A DNA stretch of 64,000 nt from positions 103,824,622 through 103,888,621 of the forward strand of contig OU015495.1 of NCBI GenBank assembly GCA_907164885.2. The letters run 5' to 3'. Under the pieces are notes generated by a model that was given only the letters and a program-made list of their open reading frames with translations, made no database searches and was not told the DNA's origin. The translations under genes were made by a program, and so were the position numbers. This document shows, piece after piece, positions 1-11,910 of the stretch; within the stretch, counting starts at the first letter, position 1; each line of letters begins with the position of its first letter. This stretch comes from Dolomedes plantarius (lineage: Eukaryota > Arthropoda > Arachnida > Araneae > Dolomedidae).

Positions 1-880
1 TCAGACAAAAGTCTCTAATTTCTATTCATTATCTATCAATAGGCAGTTAGACTTACAACGTTATTTTCCTAACCCGCATGCTTATAAAACTGTTAGGCAT
101 GATACGTAAAGTAAATAAGTAAAAGGTTTGAAATGAGTATTATTTTGAGTAAAATGTTGTTATACATCATCACATAAAAACTTGAAAGAATACTTTAGGT
201 ATAAAGGAACTTTATATTTTTTTATTTCAGTATTTGTACACAAGGACATGCATATGCAAACATACGTATGATTTTTCCCAAAACAAAAATTTAAAAAAAT
301 CATCCATTCATTAAAAAAATTCCCCAAATGATTTTTCTAAAGATAATTTATTATTTTTTAAGCGTACAATATAATGTTATGGCACAATTAAACAAAAAAA
401 CTGCTTTTTTTCAGACCCCGTGCCATTTTGCTCCTTTGCACTTGTGAAGAGAATACTAGAGAAAGTCAGAAACCGAGGCAGAAAACGATCTTACGAGGTT
501 GCAAAAATGATTGTCTTATCTCAGAGAAGTCTAGAGAAACCAAATCAGCATTCACCTCAAAAACTGATTACTTCTTTAATTTATAGCTGATTTCAATTTT
601 TAAAGGCTTTTATACAGCTTTCACTGTCATCAGCAGCAAAGCTGTTGTACTGCAAACGCTCATTGTTGCATTTGGCTTCTTTGAGTGTCTGCACTATTTC
701 AGTAGATTTGATTAGCTTATATCAGAGTTCATGACTCTATTAACTTATTAGTACGAGTGTTATATTGTAAGCTTTTAATCCCCTCAATGAATTTGAATCG
801 GTGTGCTTGAGTAATTTTTTGGTTAGGAAGAGTATCAACCCCCTCCCCCCCCGCCTTTGTTTTAATTTAAATAACAAGAT
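1..880. other. AT-rich sequence without recognised gene
   Basis: No coding region, RNA gene or element boundary could be supported. The last bases (881-888) are the left target-site copy of the hAT element that follows. Confidence 0.6.
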
Positions 881-1307
881 CTCTGGCGCAGGGCCGTTCC
901 TAGGGTAGCTGCCGCCCGTGTGCGAGAATAATTTTGCCCCCCCCCTCATACCATATGGATTAATTGAAATTTCTCTGAAATATTTTTACCTTAAATGAAA
1001 CAACGAATTACAGATTATATTATAAATTCAGTTTATTTTTTAATTTTACAACCTAACATAATAATTATAAATGTATTGATATAATAACTCTCTGGCACTT
1101 GATGGCGCCTCATGCGATCTTGCTGGGATTAAAAATGTTTTTTAGTGAATCACAAGACTTCTTTACTAATTCTTCTTTTTCAAGTTTTCTTTTTCTGTAT
1201 TGGGCCCCAGGAAGCTTTTTTCGATTATCAGACATGTGTAAAAAAAATGAGGTTCTTTTCGTAATGTATACAAATATGACAAAACAACACAGACAAAAAA
1301 ATTAAAA

Positions 1308-2241
1308 TACATTTATGGTTTGATATTTGTTTTGCAAAAAAAGCGCTAGGATTCAATGCTTAATTCTATTTTAATTTTTTTTTATTTATTTAGCAAATGT
1401 TAAACATATACTACAGGAACAAGTGTAAACTTGGATTTTTGAACTGTATCACATTATTTTTTTAACAGGTGCGTGAAATATGGCAATTTTTTTCAGAAAT
1501 CGGGAAAATACGATTTTTTTTATTAAAGTAAACGTTGGGGTAATTGTATTTAAAATATGAACAAAATTAAAATAAAATCGATTTGGAACGTTTCTTTGCA
1601 AAAGTCAATTGTTATCGAGAAACAGCTTAACTTACATGCACCTTTTTTATAAGTTCTTTACGAAAAGAACAAATATAACTAAAAATAAATAGCAGAGCTA
1701 GATAATTATAAGAAGAATGTAGACAAAAAACAAACAGAAAGAAAACACTCAGGGCTCCACGCACAAGAGGCAAGTTTCTGTAGTAGTTCCGAAATTAAAC
1801 CAGAAATCGAGGTAACCGACTGGTCTCGTCATCAGGGAGCCTAACCAAATCAGTTACCTCAAGGGGAACTTTCTGAATAGGATGCAAGTATAACCAAAAA
1901 ACATCCCAAGGCCCCGAGATCACTATAGAAACAGATAGTCAGGAGCAAATGAAAAGACACGGGCAACTTGCAGTAAGGGCTCAACGCACCATATATGCAA
2001 GTACACATATAATCCTAATGAAAAGATGCATACATACCCTAACTCAGTGAGTGACGGTATGGCTAAACAGCAGCCAATTTTTACCCTAGTAGTTACGCCA
2101 CTGTAGCAACACCACAGCGCCACACCCCAATGAAGTTAAAAAAAATATGAAAACAGAAACCCTATCCAAAACGTCTTTAAAATATACCTGAGTCTAAATA
2201 CCTTTTTTTTTTAAATTTTTAAATTGCCGAAATTATTAGGA
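1308..2241. repeat. Left inverted arm
   Basis: Reverse complement of 2928-3881. The inner edge is marked by the shared GCCGAAATTATTAGG near 2226-2241 and the outer edge by the shared TACATTTATGG. The stretch around 1800-1850 is the complement of the CTGATGACGAGACC segment seen in the right arm. Confidence 0.85.
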
Positions 2242-2927
2242 ACCAGAATGTTCTACAATTTTTGAAGAGTAAGAATGTAGATAGCATACACACGTTTGAT
2301 TTTGAAAACCTTTTTACTAGTATTCCCCATGATAACTTAATGAATATCTCCTCAGAAATTTATGATGCCTATCTGGATAGTACTTTAATCTTAAAATGTG
2401 ACTGAATTGATTTGTGTAAATATTTTTGAAAACTACCTCTTTAATGGCATGAGTTTCTTTAAACAGATAAAGGGTATCCCAATGGGGAATAGCTTTTCTA
2501 GTGCCTTTGCAAACATTTTCTTGCATTCTTACGAAACTAAATTTCTTAACTCAAATAATGTTACCGGATTTAGGTATATTGATGACCTTATAAATTTTAA
2601 CTGTAACGATTTGGAATTTCTTAATCAAATATACCCAAAGGGACTAACTTTAAACTTACAGGACTAATGAAAATAATCATTTTGCGAATTATCTGGATAA
2701 AAAAATAAAAATTCAAAATAGCGAATTAAATAGTGGGATTTATAATAAAAGGTTAGATTTTAACTTTGAGGTTATCACGTTTACCAATTTCCATAGAAAC
2801 TTGAACTATTAAATTTATCATATCTTTTACTCACAACTGTACAGATAAAAAAAACATTTGTAATAACGCTGAAGATTTTTTGGAGGCATGTGGCATTTTC
2901 GAGGTAAACCTACGTAAGAACAATTTC
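2242..2927 (+). pseudogene. Reverse transcriptase fragment, probably Penelope-like
   Basis: Plus-strand reading frames contain reverse-transcriptase motifs in the right order. First is a palm-like FDFENLFTSIPHDN segment near 2300. The segment QIKGIPMGNSFSSAFANIFL follows near 2470, and FRYIDDLINF (the catalytic YxDD-type box) near 2570. Downstream, an out-of-frame stretch reads like the KRLDFNFEVITF region that follows the box in the same protein group. Stops and frame changes break the coding sequence before 2398 and after 2667, and the N-terminus and any endonuclease are missing. The GIPMG plus RYIDD combination is typical of Penelope-like and related reverse transcriptases, so the family call is likely but not certain. 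It is dead as a gene. Confidence 0.7.
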
Positions 2928-3881
2928 CCTAATAATTTCGGCAATTTAAAAGTTTTAAAGAAATGACATTTAGACTCAGGTATATTTTAACGACGTTTTG
3001 GATAGGGTTTCTGTTTTCATATTTTTTAAAACTTCATTAGGGTGTGGCGCTGTGGTGTTGCTACAGTGACGTAACTACTAGGGTAAAAATTGGCTACTGT
3101 TTCGCCATTACCGTCACTCACTGAGTTAGGGTATGTATGCATCTTTATCTTTTCATTAGGATTATATGTGTATTTGCATATATGGTGCGTTGAGCCTTTA
3201 CTGCAAGTTGTCCGTGTCTTTTCATTTGCTCTTGACTATCTGTTTCTATGGGGATCTCGAGGCCTTGGGGATGTTTTCTGGTTATACCTGCATCCTATTC
3301 AGGAAGTTCCCCTTGAGGTAACTGATTTGGTTAGGCTCCCTGATGACGAGACCAGTCGGTTACCTCGATTTCTGGTTTAGTTCCGGCACTACTACAGAAT
3401 CTTGCCTCGTGTGCGTGGAGTCCTGAGTGCTTGATTTCTGTTTGTTCTTTGTCTGTTTGTTTTTTGTCTTCTTCTTATAATTATCTAGCTCTGTTATTTA
3501 TTTTTAGTTATATTTGTTCTTTTCGTAAAGAACTTATAAAAAAGGCGCATGTAAGTTAAGCTGTTTCTCGATAACGATTGACTTTTGCAAAGAAACGCTC
3601 AAAATCGATTTTATTTTAATTTTGTTCATATTTTAAATACAATTCCTCCAACGTTTACTTTAATAAAAAAAATCGTATTTTCCCGATTTCTGAAAAAAAT
3701 TGCCATATTTCACGCACCTGTTAAAAAAATAAGGGGATGCAGTTCAAAAATCTAAGTTTACACTTGTTCCTGTAGTATATGTTTAACATTTGCAAAATAA
3801 AAAAAAATTAAAATAGAACTAATGAATCCTAGCGCTTTTTTTTTTTTTTTTGCAAAACAAATATCAAACCATAAATGTATT
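2928..3881. repeat. Right inverted arm
   Basis: Reverse complement of 1308-2241. An open stretch at 3090-3380 crosses it, but its counterpart in the left arm is interrupted, so it is not treated as a gene. CTGATGACGAGACCAGTCGG at about 3338-3357 begins like a hammerhead ribozyme core, but the expected GAAA half is not obvious. Confidence 0.85.
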
Positions 3882-4450
3882 ATTTCAATTTCTAACCGCT
3901 AACCGCGCAAAAGAAAAAAATATCATCAAGTTTACTTACCTGTGAAATATTTTTATTAGTCAGCAATCACAAAATCGAGCACAAAAATTAGAGACAAAAA
4001 GCTTTGGTTTTCAGTTGTTGAGATGGACACGTTCAAAATTAATATAGTGCAAACTATCCCGATCCGTGTGTTTATAGGCTCAGGGCATAAACGAGTATTT
4101 TCCTGCAACCTGACAAAAACCGCCCGCACCGACGCGATGCCGGCGATGCGACGCGATTTGATGGGATGATGGGTTACAACGTGTTAAAACAGAAACGAAC
4201 AATGTATTTCCCAACTAGTTGCGACGTGGAGTAGCGTTTTTAAAACCAATGTGGTTTTGTTTATTTGCAGTTATACTTGTAAAATGCATTTTTAACTCTT
4301 AAGTAGTTACCTAGCATAATGATAATATTTTTATATTGATTACTTTACTAATAAATTAGTTTTAATTTTTTTTTTAACCGGGAGGCTGACTTGCCGCCCG
4401 TGTGCCCCGCACCCCTGGCACCCCCGGGTTGGAACGGCCCTGCTCTGGCG

Positions 4451-5396
4451 GAAATCCCCAAGTACCGAGATTCAACTTGGAACTCAGGAAATCCCGATTT
4501 AAGAAGACGCGAAGGAAACTAGAGGGAATGTTTATCAATTTTGTTTTTTTAGTGTTCCGCCGAGACGCATCCGGCTAAATATAGATAAATATTAAGTGAA
4601 TTTTGATGCGGAAGTAGCGTAATTCGGAGATAAGGGATTTGTGGAAACTTGAAAGCTCAAGGAAACTCTACACGATAACGTAAGCTACAATTTCACCCAG
4701 CCGGCTAAGTGGGAAAAACCTTTAGGATTTTACAGATTCGTGGAATATCGTCTTTTCAAAATGCGGAAAAGACGGAACCAGTTAATGTTCTTTAGAGGCT
4801 TTTGCTGCTCAAAAGTTAAAGAATTTGTATCGAAAATAATTTTATACCTTCGAAATTTTTCTTGTTAGCACTTAAGATTTATCAGGCAATTTGAGAATTT
4901 TAATAGGAAATTATTTGCCTTTCTAAAAATAACAATCACAGCTATGCTGCGCTTTAAGAACTCGCAAAATAAATATTGCCAAATCTGATACAGCCAAAAT
5001 TTCGTATGACTTAACTATCTAGAAAACAGAAAGGACTTTTCAAGTAAGACAGACAAACACAGTGAAACTTCTCTATGGCGGCCTTGTAGTGGTTCAGAAA
5101 AAAAAGTGGCCCTTTTGAGGGGTGACCGTTGAATAGGGATGGAAAGCTAGAGATGTTTCACTGTATATATGCTACTCTACATGGCACTCTTTAAAAGTTT
5201 GTTCCTTTTTATCCCTCTTCAGATATTTTTTATCAGTTGCTATTTTGGTAAATGGGCATGAGTTGAAATTTTCTGTGACTTTATGACATGAATCTCAAGT
5301 ATGTCACATTTTCCATAGAATGCGATCTTTTCAGAATTCATATCGCCACTAAGGGGGATAATTCGAATGGAGAATCAAAATTCTTCTCCTCCTTCA
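4451..5396. other. Unannotated AT-rich spacer
   Basis: Begins with the right target copy (CTCTGGCG, 4443-4450) of the hAT element. No reading frame or repeat end could be supported. Confidence 0.6.
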
Positions 5397-6080
5397 TCTA
5401 TATATATAAAACAAGTTCCGTAACTGACTGACTCACTGACATACAACGCACAGACCAAACCACTGGACCTAAAGGGCTGAAATTTTGCATGGCGATTCTT
5501 CTTATAGTGTAGGGGTGCACTAAAAAAGATTTTTGAAAATTCTTCTTAGATTTTTTTAATATTAAATTTTTAAGCTGTTTTAGTAACTTTTTTTAAGTTT
5601 ATATTTAAAATTATACTTTGGCGGTTATAAAATTTATGTCACGAGAAAGATCGTAAAAATTCCTTTAAAATGAGATCTTTTTCGAATCTTTACCAAGATT
5701 TTATGAGTTTTGGTGAATTTTTAAAGATTAATTTTTAGAATTTAATTTATTAAATGCTGACCCCGTGATTTCTTTTTCTGGTACAATAAATAAATTTATC
5801 GTCACGTGCATAACAACTAAATAGACAAAAAAAAAATTTTTTTCTTGCTAATGCGGCAGACGATTGGCCAAAACAATATTTAAATACAGTAAAATATATT
5901 ATGTTCCTCAAACTGTACTATATTCTTTAATATTTCCTATTACATTTAATTTGAAAATTTTCTTCTACATTATTTTGTCTATAAGAATATCTCTTACAAT
6001 TTTTTTATAAATATATTCTTTTGGTTTTTTTTACATCAATTGTATACATTGATCATCGTATTTATTATATATATATATAT

Positions 6081-7278
6081 ACACTCAAGAGCCAAAACAT
6101 TATGACCACCCCTACATTTTGCAATGAATTCGCCTGGATGACGTGGAAGGCACGTGATCAGGTGGAAGTGGTATTTAACTGCTGCTGGAGTGTCTGAAGA
6201 ATCATTCTTTCACTTACTTCTGTGTGTGATGGGAAAGGCTGCGGATCTAAGCGACTTTGATAGAGGGCAGATTGTAATGGCTCAGAACAAGTATTTCCGA
6301 AACTGCACGACTCGTGGGTTGTTCGCGACCTACAGTTGTTAGTACTTATGCAAAGTGGATGAATGACGGTGAAACCAGCAGTAGACGACATGGTGTTGGA
6401 CGTCCACACGCTATCAAAGAAAAAGGTCGTCGGAGACTGTCTCGCATGGTGAAGCAAAACCGGAGCCAGACAGTGGCTCAGCTGACAGCCCAATACAATG
6501 CAGGGCCAAGTAGAATAGTATCGCAGCACACTGTTCAGCTGACACTGTTGAATATGGGGCTACGCAGCAAACGTCCCACTCGTATGCCTTTGCTGACCAA
6601 GCGTCATCGCAAACTGCGCCTGCGCTGGGCCCGGGAACATCGTGACTGGTCCATGGATCAGTGGGAGAGAGTTGCCTGGTCAGATGAATCACGGTTTGTC
6701 ATTCATCACGCCGATGGCCATGTCAGGATACGCCGTCTTCCAGGCGAACTGTTGCTCCCTCAATGTACAGTAGGTCATACACATGCCGGTGGTGGCGATA
6801 TTGTGCTTTGGGGGACGTTCTCTGGGACCCGTGGTTGTGGTAGAGCAGACCATGAATGCTACAGGGTATCTGAACATCATTGCGGACCAGTTGCACCCTT
6901 ACATGGCCTCTGTTTTTCCAGCTGGAAATGGAATGTTCCAACAGGACAACGCCCCGTGTCACAAGGCTAAAATTGTGTTGGAGTGGTTCCAGGAACATGA
7001 TGCTGAATTCCAGTTAATGTCCTGGCCGCCTAACTCACCAGATCTCAATCCGATAGAACACATTTGGGATGTCATGGGACGGCAGCTCAGAGTTCAAAGA
7101 CCACCAATTCGCAATATCTCGGATTTGCGTGACCGTTTCTTAAACATCTGGTACAATCTGTCTCCGGCCATCTACCAAGGACTTGTGGCATCCATGCCAA
7201 GGCGGGTTGAAGCTGTGATGCGTGCCAAAGGTGGGCCAACTCGTTATTGACAGGTGGTCATAATGTTTTGGCTCTTGA

Positions 7279-7282
<4 letters not shown>
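6081..7282 (+). mobile_element. Tc1/mariner-superfamily element, 1.2 kb
   Basis: Perfect 30-bp terminal inverted repeats lie at 6081-6110 and 7253-7282, beginning ACACTCAAGAGCCAAAACAT. The element sits in a (TA)n tract, so the TA target duplication is present but cannot be told apart from the tract. It encodes a broken transposase on the plus strand. Intact inverted repeats suggest it could still be moved by a related transposase. Confidence 0.92.
6229..7250 (+). pseudogene. Tc1-like transposase, frameshifted (DD36E spacing)
   Basis: Cut-and-paste DDE transposase. The start is the ATG at 6229 (MGKAADLSDFDRGQIV), followed by a helix-turn-helix region (GCSRPTVVSTYAKW) and a GRP-type linker (GVGRPHAI). 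The first catalytic Asp is in AWSDESRF near 6675, the second in QQDNAPCH near 6950, and the Glu in DLNPIEHIW near 7050. I count 36 residues between the second Asp and the Glu, two more than classical Tc1 (34), because the WFQ...SW segment is longer. The frame changes twice: between about 6290 and 6330, and near 6790-6830 around the GDIVLWG region. The product is therefore broken. The stop is TGA at 7248-7250, two bases before the right inverted repeat. Total length (about 340 codons) is normal for the family. Confidence 0.88.
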
Positions 7283-7321
<39 letters not shown>

Positions 7322-7393
7322 CATTAATTGCATACATTGACCGTTGTATTTAATTTGAATGTACTACGTAGCGAAGTACGGGTTTTCAGCTAA

Positions 7394-9760
7394 TTAAAAT
7401 TTTTTTTTTCTATTTTTTATTTGGCTTATTGGCTCTTAAAAGCTTCTCTCAACTTGAATTTTCGAAGCACTATATTTGATGCAACATTCGTATAGTGCAG
7501 AGCAAATTGCATAGTTGTCAGAGCATCTGTCCTGTTTTAGGTGTCTATGGCATTAAAATTTAAAAAGAAAAAAAATAAAATAAATAAAACTTTCTTATGA
7601 AAGTATAAAATCAATTTCAAGGACTTTTCCCATCTACAAATATTTTTTTCACTGTTGCAAAATGAGAGAGGACTAACATTACTCTTTTATCTATTTATGT
7701 ATCGTATTAAGAGACCACAAAAGAGATTTTACATGATGGGTAGATGTACATTTTCATGCTTCCGAACTACTGAGACACCATGGGCCGCCATCATGGTCAT
7801 TTAGTCTCGGGGCATACGAAAATTTCGCAGTATGGAAATGGCGCTATTGTGACGCATATTCTTAATCGACAATAATTCTGATTGGTATACTTGACAATTA
7901 TACGGCATGATAACGCCATTTTCGCTCTACGAAATAGTGGTCTATCCTGAGTCTAAGGCCCTAGATCTTAAATGAGTTCACTGAATATTTGTTTTTCATC
8001 TACTGAACTTTAGGAGCTGTGAAGTAAACAATCAATAAATAGACGGACATCTGACGTTATAGTGGTCGATTGAAGTTGGGGGTTGTATTGGTGAAAATTA
8101 AATTACCAAAAATTCGCATAGGTTGAAGGGGATTGGATGATTTTGTATTTTCTGAAAATGTGTAGTAGCTATGCGATGTGATCACTCTTTTGTGACGACT
8201 TTTGCCTGCTGTAGAAAGGGATATATATGCCTTTCCATTCCCTATTCCCGGCCTCCCCTCTCTTCCGTTAAGGGAATGTCTTTGTCGCGGTGTGTGGTGG
8301 CTGACGTGCATTCACGACCTATCGGGAACATCTGCTGCCGTCTTGGAGATCCCGGCCATCATTAATCTTTCAGAGTCCCCCACTGGTGGGTGGAGGTCTT
8401 GGGGGACTGGCTACTATCTTGGCTGGGTCAGCACTTCCAATGATTATGTCCCATTCACTAGGGATATGGGTGTTGGCCCACCTTTTCTTGGCAGACTTTG
8501 TTTTGTTGGCGGTTTTTGGGAGGCATACGTTTTTTGGCCACCCCTACTTGAGAAGGGCTGACACAGCCGAAAAAGTTGGTTAGTTGGGAGTTGTTAGTTT
8601 GAGATGTCCACATCTTGACTGGAGAGAGAAGTCAGTTCGCTGTATGCGTATGTTCTAATAAAGACTTGAAAACGACTTCTGCTTGGTATTTTGTGCTCCC
8701 GGAGTCCTGTTTGTACTGCAATGAGGGTTTCTCGTCCTGACAAACATAACGCAAGGTAATACGCTGAAGAGGAGGAATGTCCTCGTAACAACTCGAAACC
8801 TATTTAAAGGTTTCAGAGCTCTTTCAGGAAGTTCAGTGAAGTCTTGATGTTACTGTTATTGGAAATGGGGTTGATAGCTCAATTAGAGACGTTTTTTAAT
8901 GTTGTTTTGTACTATTTCGTTGTGTAAGTGATATGTTTTATAACTGTAAGTGCAATAAATGCTTCTGTGACGACCCTTGTGTATTATTTACACCCATGAC
9001 ATCTCGACACACCCAACATAATACTAAGAGTTTAAATCATTAATAATTCGGCTAGTAACCTTCAGCACTGCAAGAGCGTTTTATTTTCTCATAGACTGAA
9101 TTTTTTTTTTAAAATGAAAATTTTGAAAGATTTATTTCAAAATACTAGAGAAGAAATTCAGTGACTTAAATCTGAATAAAACACTCATTATAAAGAGTTA
9201 AATTTAAGGTAACTCAATCAATTTTTTTATCTTGCCACAAACTTGACGTCCCTTTGACATTTACGATAATTATTTTTCATTTTTCGTATCTAACACCGCT
9301 TCCGGAAGCTATAAATCAACGATACTTGTTCATCGCGGAAACCTGGTCTGTAAAAGTTATGCCTCAGATGAAGACCATAAACCATTCCAGTTGACTGAGT
9401 TTGTTGCGTTGTGTTTCCCTAGCAACAATGATTTCTGTTTGCATTTCTTCTTGATGTAAGTTGGCCTTTGTAACGCCGGATTTAAGCAGTGGACAGTTAT
9501 GTTTTAGAAAAGATATGTTTCAGGCTTATATAGATTCCTAATCATGAGACCTATATACGCCTGTATGTATACCTGTTAGTGTAAGCTTTGTCAGAACCAG
9601 CAACAAAATATCAATACAAAAATATTTTTTTACTAACCAAGTGTTGTGAAGTTCTGATGTTTTTAAATTTTTCTTTTTCCATGACTCTTCCTGTTACTTA
9701 CTTGTACATTATTGTTATTTATTTATTTATGTTTTATATTACAAATTTATTAAATGATAA
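7394..9760. other. Mostly unannotated; possible solo LTR near its 3' half
   Basis: No gene was recognised. 8200-8560 is locally GC-richer with open frames in several phases, but none resembles a known protein. 8777-9001 has TATTTAAA (about 8800), AATAAA (about 8953) and ends CCCATGACA. That layout resembles the U3-R-U5 of an LTR, but no matching partner or target duplication was found. Confidence 0.35.
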
Positions 9761-11126
9761 AGGGCCTGTTCAAATAGAATCTGTCAGCGTCAGCGTTACT
9801 CGTATTGAAATACGTATATTTAACCATTTACAGACCTCTAAAGATTTAGCCACGAAATTGTTAAGGCCTGTGATTGGTTTAAAACCCTTTCAGAGGCGAC
9901 GGTCCATTTTTGGACCACCTATTTTTTATTATTTTATAACAACTAAATCATTCACTGAATTTATCTGTAAATTCCTATAAACTTTGTACATATTAGTGTG
10001 ATTGAGAAACAACAAATGGCAGCACTCTACGGGTCTATATTTTCAGAGAGGATAATATTTTGTTGCTAGCCAGAAATTTGTAGTGTGAAGATTTCAGTTT
10101 TTCTAAGTTGTGAGTATACAGATGCATAGAAGTTTTGGAATTTCACTTTATGATTGTTACTTATTTATTTTAAATAGAAAAGTTTTATTTATCTGTATAA
10201 TTTTTTTATCTTTTTAAAGTAATTTCCTTGCTGGTGGTTCAAATATGAATCACCACACATGTAGCATTTACTGTCACTAGATGGCAGCACTATCGATTTA
10301 AAAATTTGGGGGGGGGGGGAGCGCTACGGTCAATTTTTGCTACACGAGGACTAACTAGACTGGGACCTACAGTTTAAAGCCGATTCCGAACGGCTACATA
10401 CATCCATGCCAACAGTGGGACTCGAACGTGTGGCAGCACTATCGAAGTAGTTTTCTGAGTTGATGACATTCTGATTTTGGTTTGTGAATGTTTGGTGAAA
10501 CCTTGGTTTTGGTTAGTTTATTTGCCCTTTCTTAATTCTAGAGTTTGACTGTGAGATAAATCTTTACTTTTCTTTGATTTTGCATTGTACAGGATGACTA
10601 GAAAAAATCTTACTGTTTCTGAGGCACTTGAAATTTTTAATTTATATACTTTTACATACTTTTTATGCTTTTTATATGCTTTTTACTTTCATTATATACT
10701 TTCATTTATGTACTTTTTACTTTATTTATTTATTTATTTTTGGACAGATAATTATTTTGATAAATATTGTGTATAAATATAAATAAATTAATGCATATAT
10801 ATGCATATATATTTTAAACTGATTGCAATGGACATATTTTTATATCTTTGCTCTATATTATTATTAATTTCATAGAGCCAGTCAGAACAGGCGTTCTAAT
10901 AGAGTGCTGTAGGTACGCAGTAGTTCAAAAATGGACCACTTTCTCCTGCCTAAACTAGAGCTACAATTTTTTTATTTTTTTGCAGAATATGTTCCTAATG
11001 GTAATATTTCTTCAAATATAAAAATTTGTCCTCCAAAAAAAATATTTTGATATATAGCCCCTGAAAGGGTTAAAATATGTCAATACGAATAACGCTGACG
11101 CTGACGTTTTCTATGTGAACAGGCCT
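9761..11126. mobile_element. Palindromic MITE (GGCCTGTTCA family), split by another element
   Basis: The left arm begins AGGGCCTGTTCAAATAG at 9761 and includes the family-typical CCTGTGATTGGTTT. The right arm ends CTATGTGAACAGGCCT at 11126. TAA occurs on both sides, consistent with a 3-bp target duplication. The two halves are separated by the insertion 9885-11069. Relatives are at 22014, 26147, 39150 and 48437. Confidence 0.65.
9885..11069. mobile_element. piggyBac-like non-autonomous element
   Basis: The ends are CCCTTTCAG (9885) and CTGAAAGGG (11069). Subterminal GGTCCATTTTTGGACC on the left is answered by AAAATGGACC on the right. TTAA directly follows the right end (11070-11073). The left flank is AAAA with a TTAA two bases further out, so the left target copy looks damaged. 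TTAA targets and CCCTTTCA-type ends are piggyBac features. No transposase is visible. A G-run at about 10309 and a B-box-like ACGTTCGAGTCCC on the minus strand near 10415 lie inside. Confidence 0.5.
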
Positions 11127-11902
11127 TAATGGTTTATTATTTATTTATTTTGTACCATTTATTAATTATTAGCTGATTTCTTTGTTCATTTCTTTATGAA
11201 TTTTTGAAGGAGGTTGTTTAGGAAGTTCTTAAACTTAACACCTCTACATCTGTCATCAATTCTGATTCAAAGGATTAGCTTTATATTTAGATTGATTTGT
11301 CTACGATATAAAATCACATCTTTCAAATCTTTCGAAACGAAAGATGCAACTAAAATCAAAAATTATAAATCACTAATATTATAGTAACATTTGCCGATTT
11401 TATGAGTCACTAAGGAATATTTACAATAAAATGGCTTATCTGGCATGTTTACGATACACTGGTCTCATTTAGCTGTTCATAAAGGCAGAGATATATGTCT
11501 TGAGGTGGTTAAACTGATATCGTCCAAAGAAGTCAGAAAACCCTATATACATTCTCCCTTATGTTATAGGAGGTTTTATCCACCACAAAGAATTCAATCC
11601 AAACGAATCTAGAAATTCACTTGTTTTGCCATGAGAGGGTCGGAAAGGGTTCTGCCAAATTATTGTTTCACTTGTAATTATGTGAGACAACATACTGTAT
11701 AAAATATGAAAGCTAACAAGATAAAATGTTACCGCATAATCCCCTTAAACTCATACACATCATTTCAGAGGTCTTAAAACAATTAAAAATTAAAATAATG
11801 GAAATTGATCTTCAATTAACACGATTTTTAAAATTCTAGAAAGCAACACCTGATAGGAGCTCAAATTTCTGTATCCATTCTACAGTGGTACCTTTCATCA
11901 TA
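11127..11902. other. Unannotated spacer
   Basis: AT-rich with no supported gene or element. 11903-11910 is the target copy of the following hAT element. Confidence 0.6.
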
Positions 11903-11910
11903 AGTTAAAG

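Larger units (their letters stand above)
1308..3881. mobile_element. Retroelement remnant with ~0.9-kb inverted arms
   Basis: Two long inverted arms, about 1308-2241 and 2928-3881, flank a 0.7-kb core with reverse-transcriptase remnants. The arms match base by base over most of their length with scattered substitutions and small indels. The sequence beyond 1308 on the left and 3881 on the right no longer matches, which fixes the outer borders. Penelope-like elements are known to carry terminal repeats in direct or inverted orientation, which would fit. A fold-back rearrangement of another retroelement is the alternative. The whole unit sits inside the hAT element 889-4442, so it is the younger insertion. 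I found no clear target duplication. Confidence 0.65.
889..4442. mobile_element. Non-autonomous hAT element with 8-bp target duplication
   Basis: The element starts CAGGGCCGTTCC at 889 and ends GGAACGGCCCTG at 4442, a perfect 12-bp terminal inverted repeat of the CAGGG type used by hAT elements. It is flanked on both sides by the identical octamer CTCTGGCG (881-888 and 4443-4450), the 8-bp duplication hAT transposases make. Most of its length is a later insertion (1308-3881); without that it would be about 1 kb. Subterminal GC-rich segments containing GCCGCCCGTGTG occur near both ends. No hAT transposase reading frame is visible, so it must have been moved in trans. Confidence 0.88.
5397..7393 (+). 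mobile_element. Helitron-like non-autonomous element carrying a Tc1 insertion
   Basis: The unit starts TCTATATATATAAAAC at 5397 after an A. It ends with a hairpin-prone GTAGCGAAGTACGGG followed by TTTTCAGCTAA at 7393 before a T. A TC start, a CTRR end with a GC hairpin just before it, and insertion between A and T are the hallmarks of Helitrons. No Rep/helicase is present, so the copy is non-autonomous. About 430 bp of its 5' part recurs at 61670 onward, and related termini occur at 55252 and 63973. A Tc1-like element (6081-7282) is nested in its TA-rich 3' part. The Helitron assignment rests on termini only. Confidence 0.55.

Noticed and set aside
3090..3380. 96-residue open frame with a hydrophobic stretch
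   Set aside because: Lies wholly in the inverted arm; the corresponding left-arm sequence is interrupted, so it is repeat sequence.
6158..6529. Antisense open frame in the Tc1 element
   Set aside because: Shadow of the transposase coding strand.
8202..8561. 119-residue open frame
   Set aside because: Composition follows local GC; overlapping frames are open too, no domain or splice context.
8777..9001. Solo LTR call
   Set aside because: TATA-like and AATAAA signals fit, but no border duplication or second copy was found; kept only as a remark.
10385..10430. tRNA-like B box (minus strand ACGTTCGAGTCCC)
   Set aside because: No A box or acceptor-stem pairing at tRNA distance; at most a SINE fragment.
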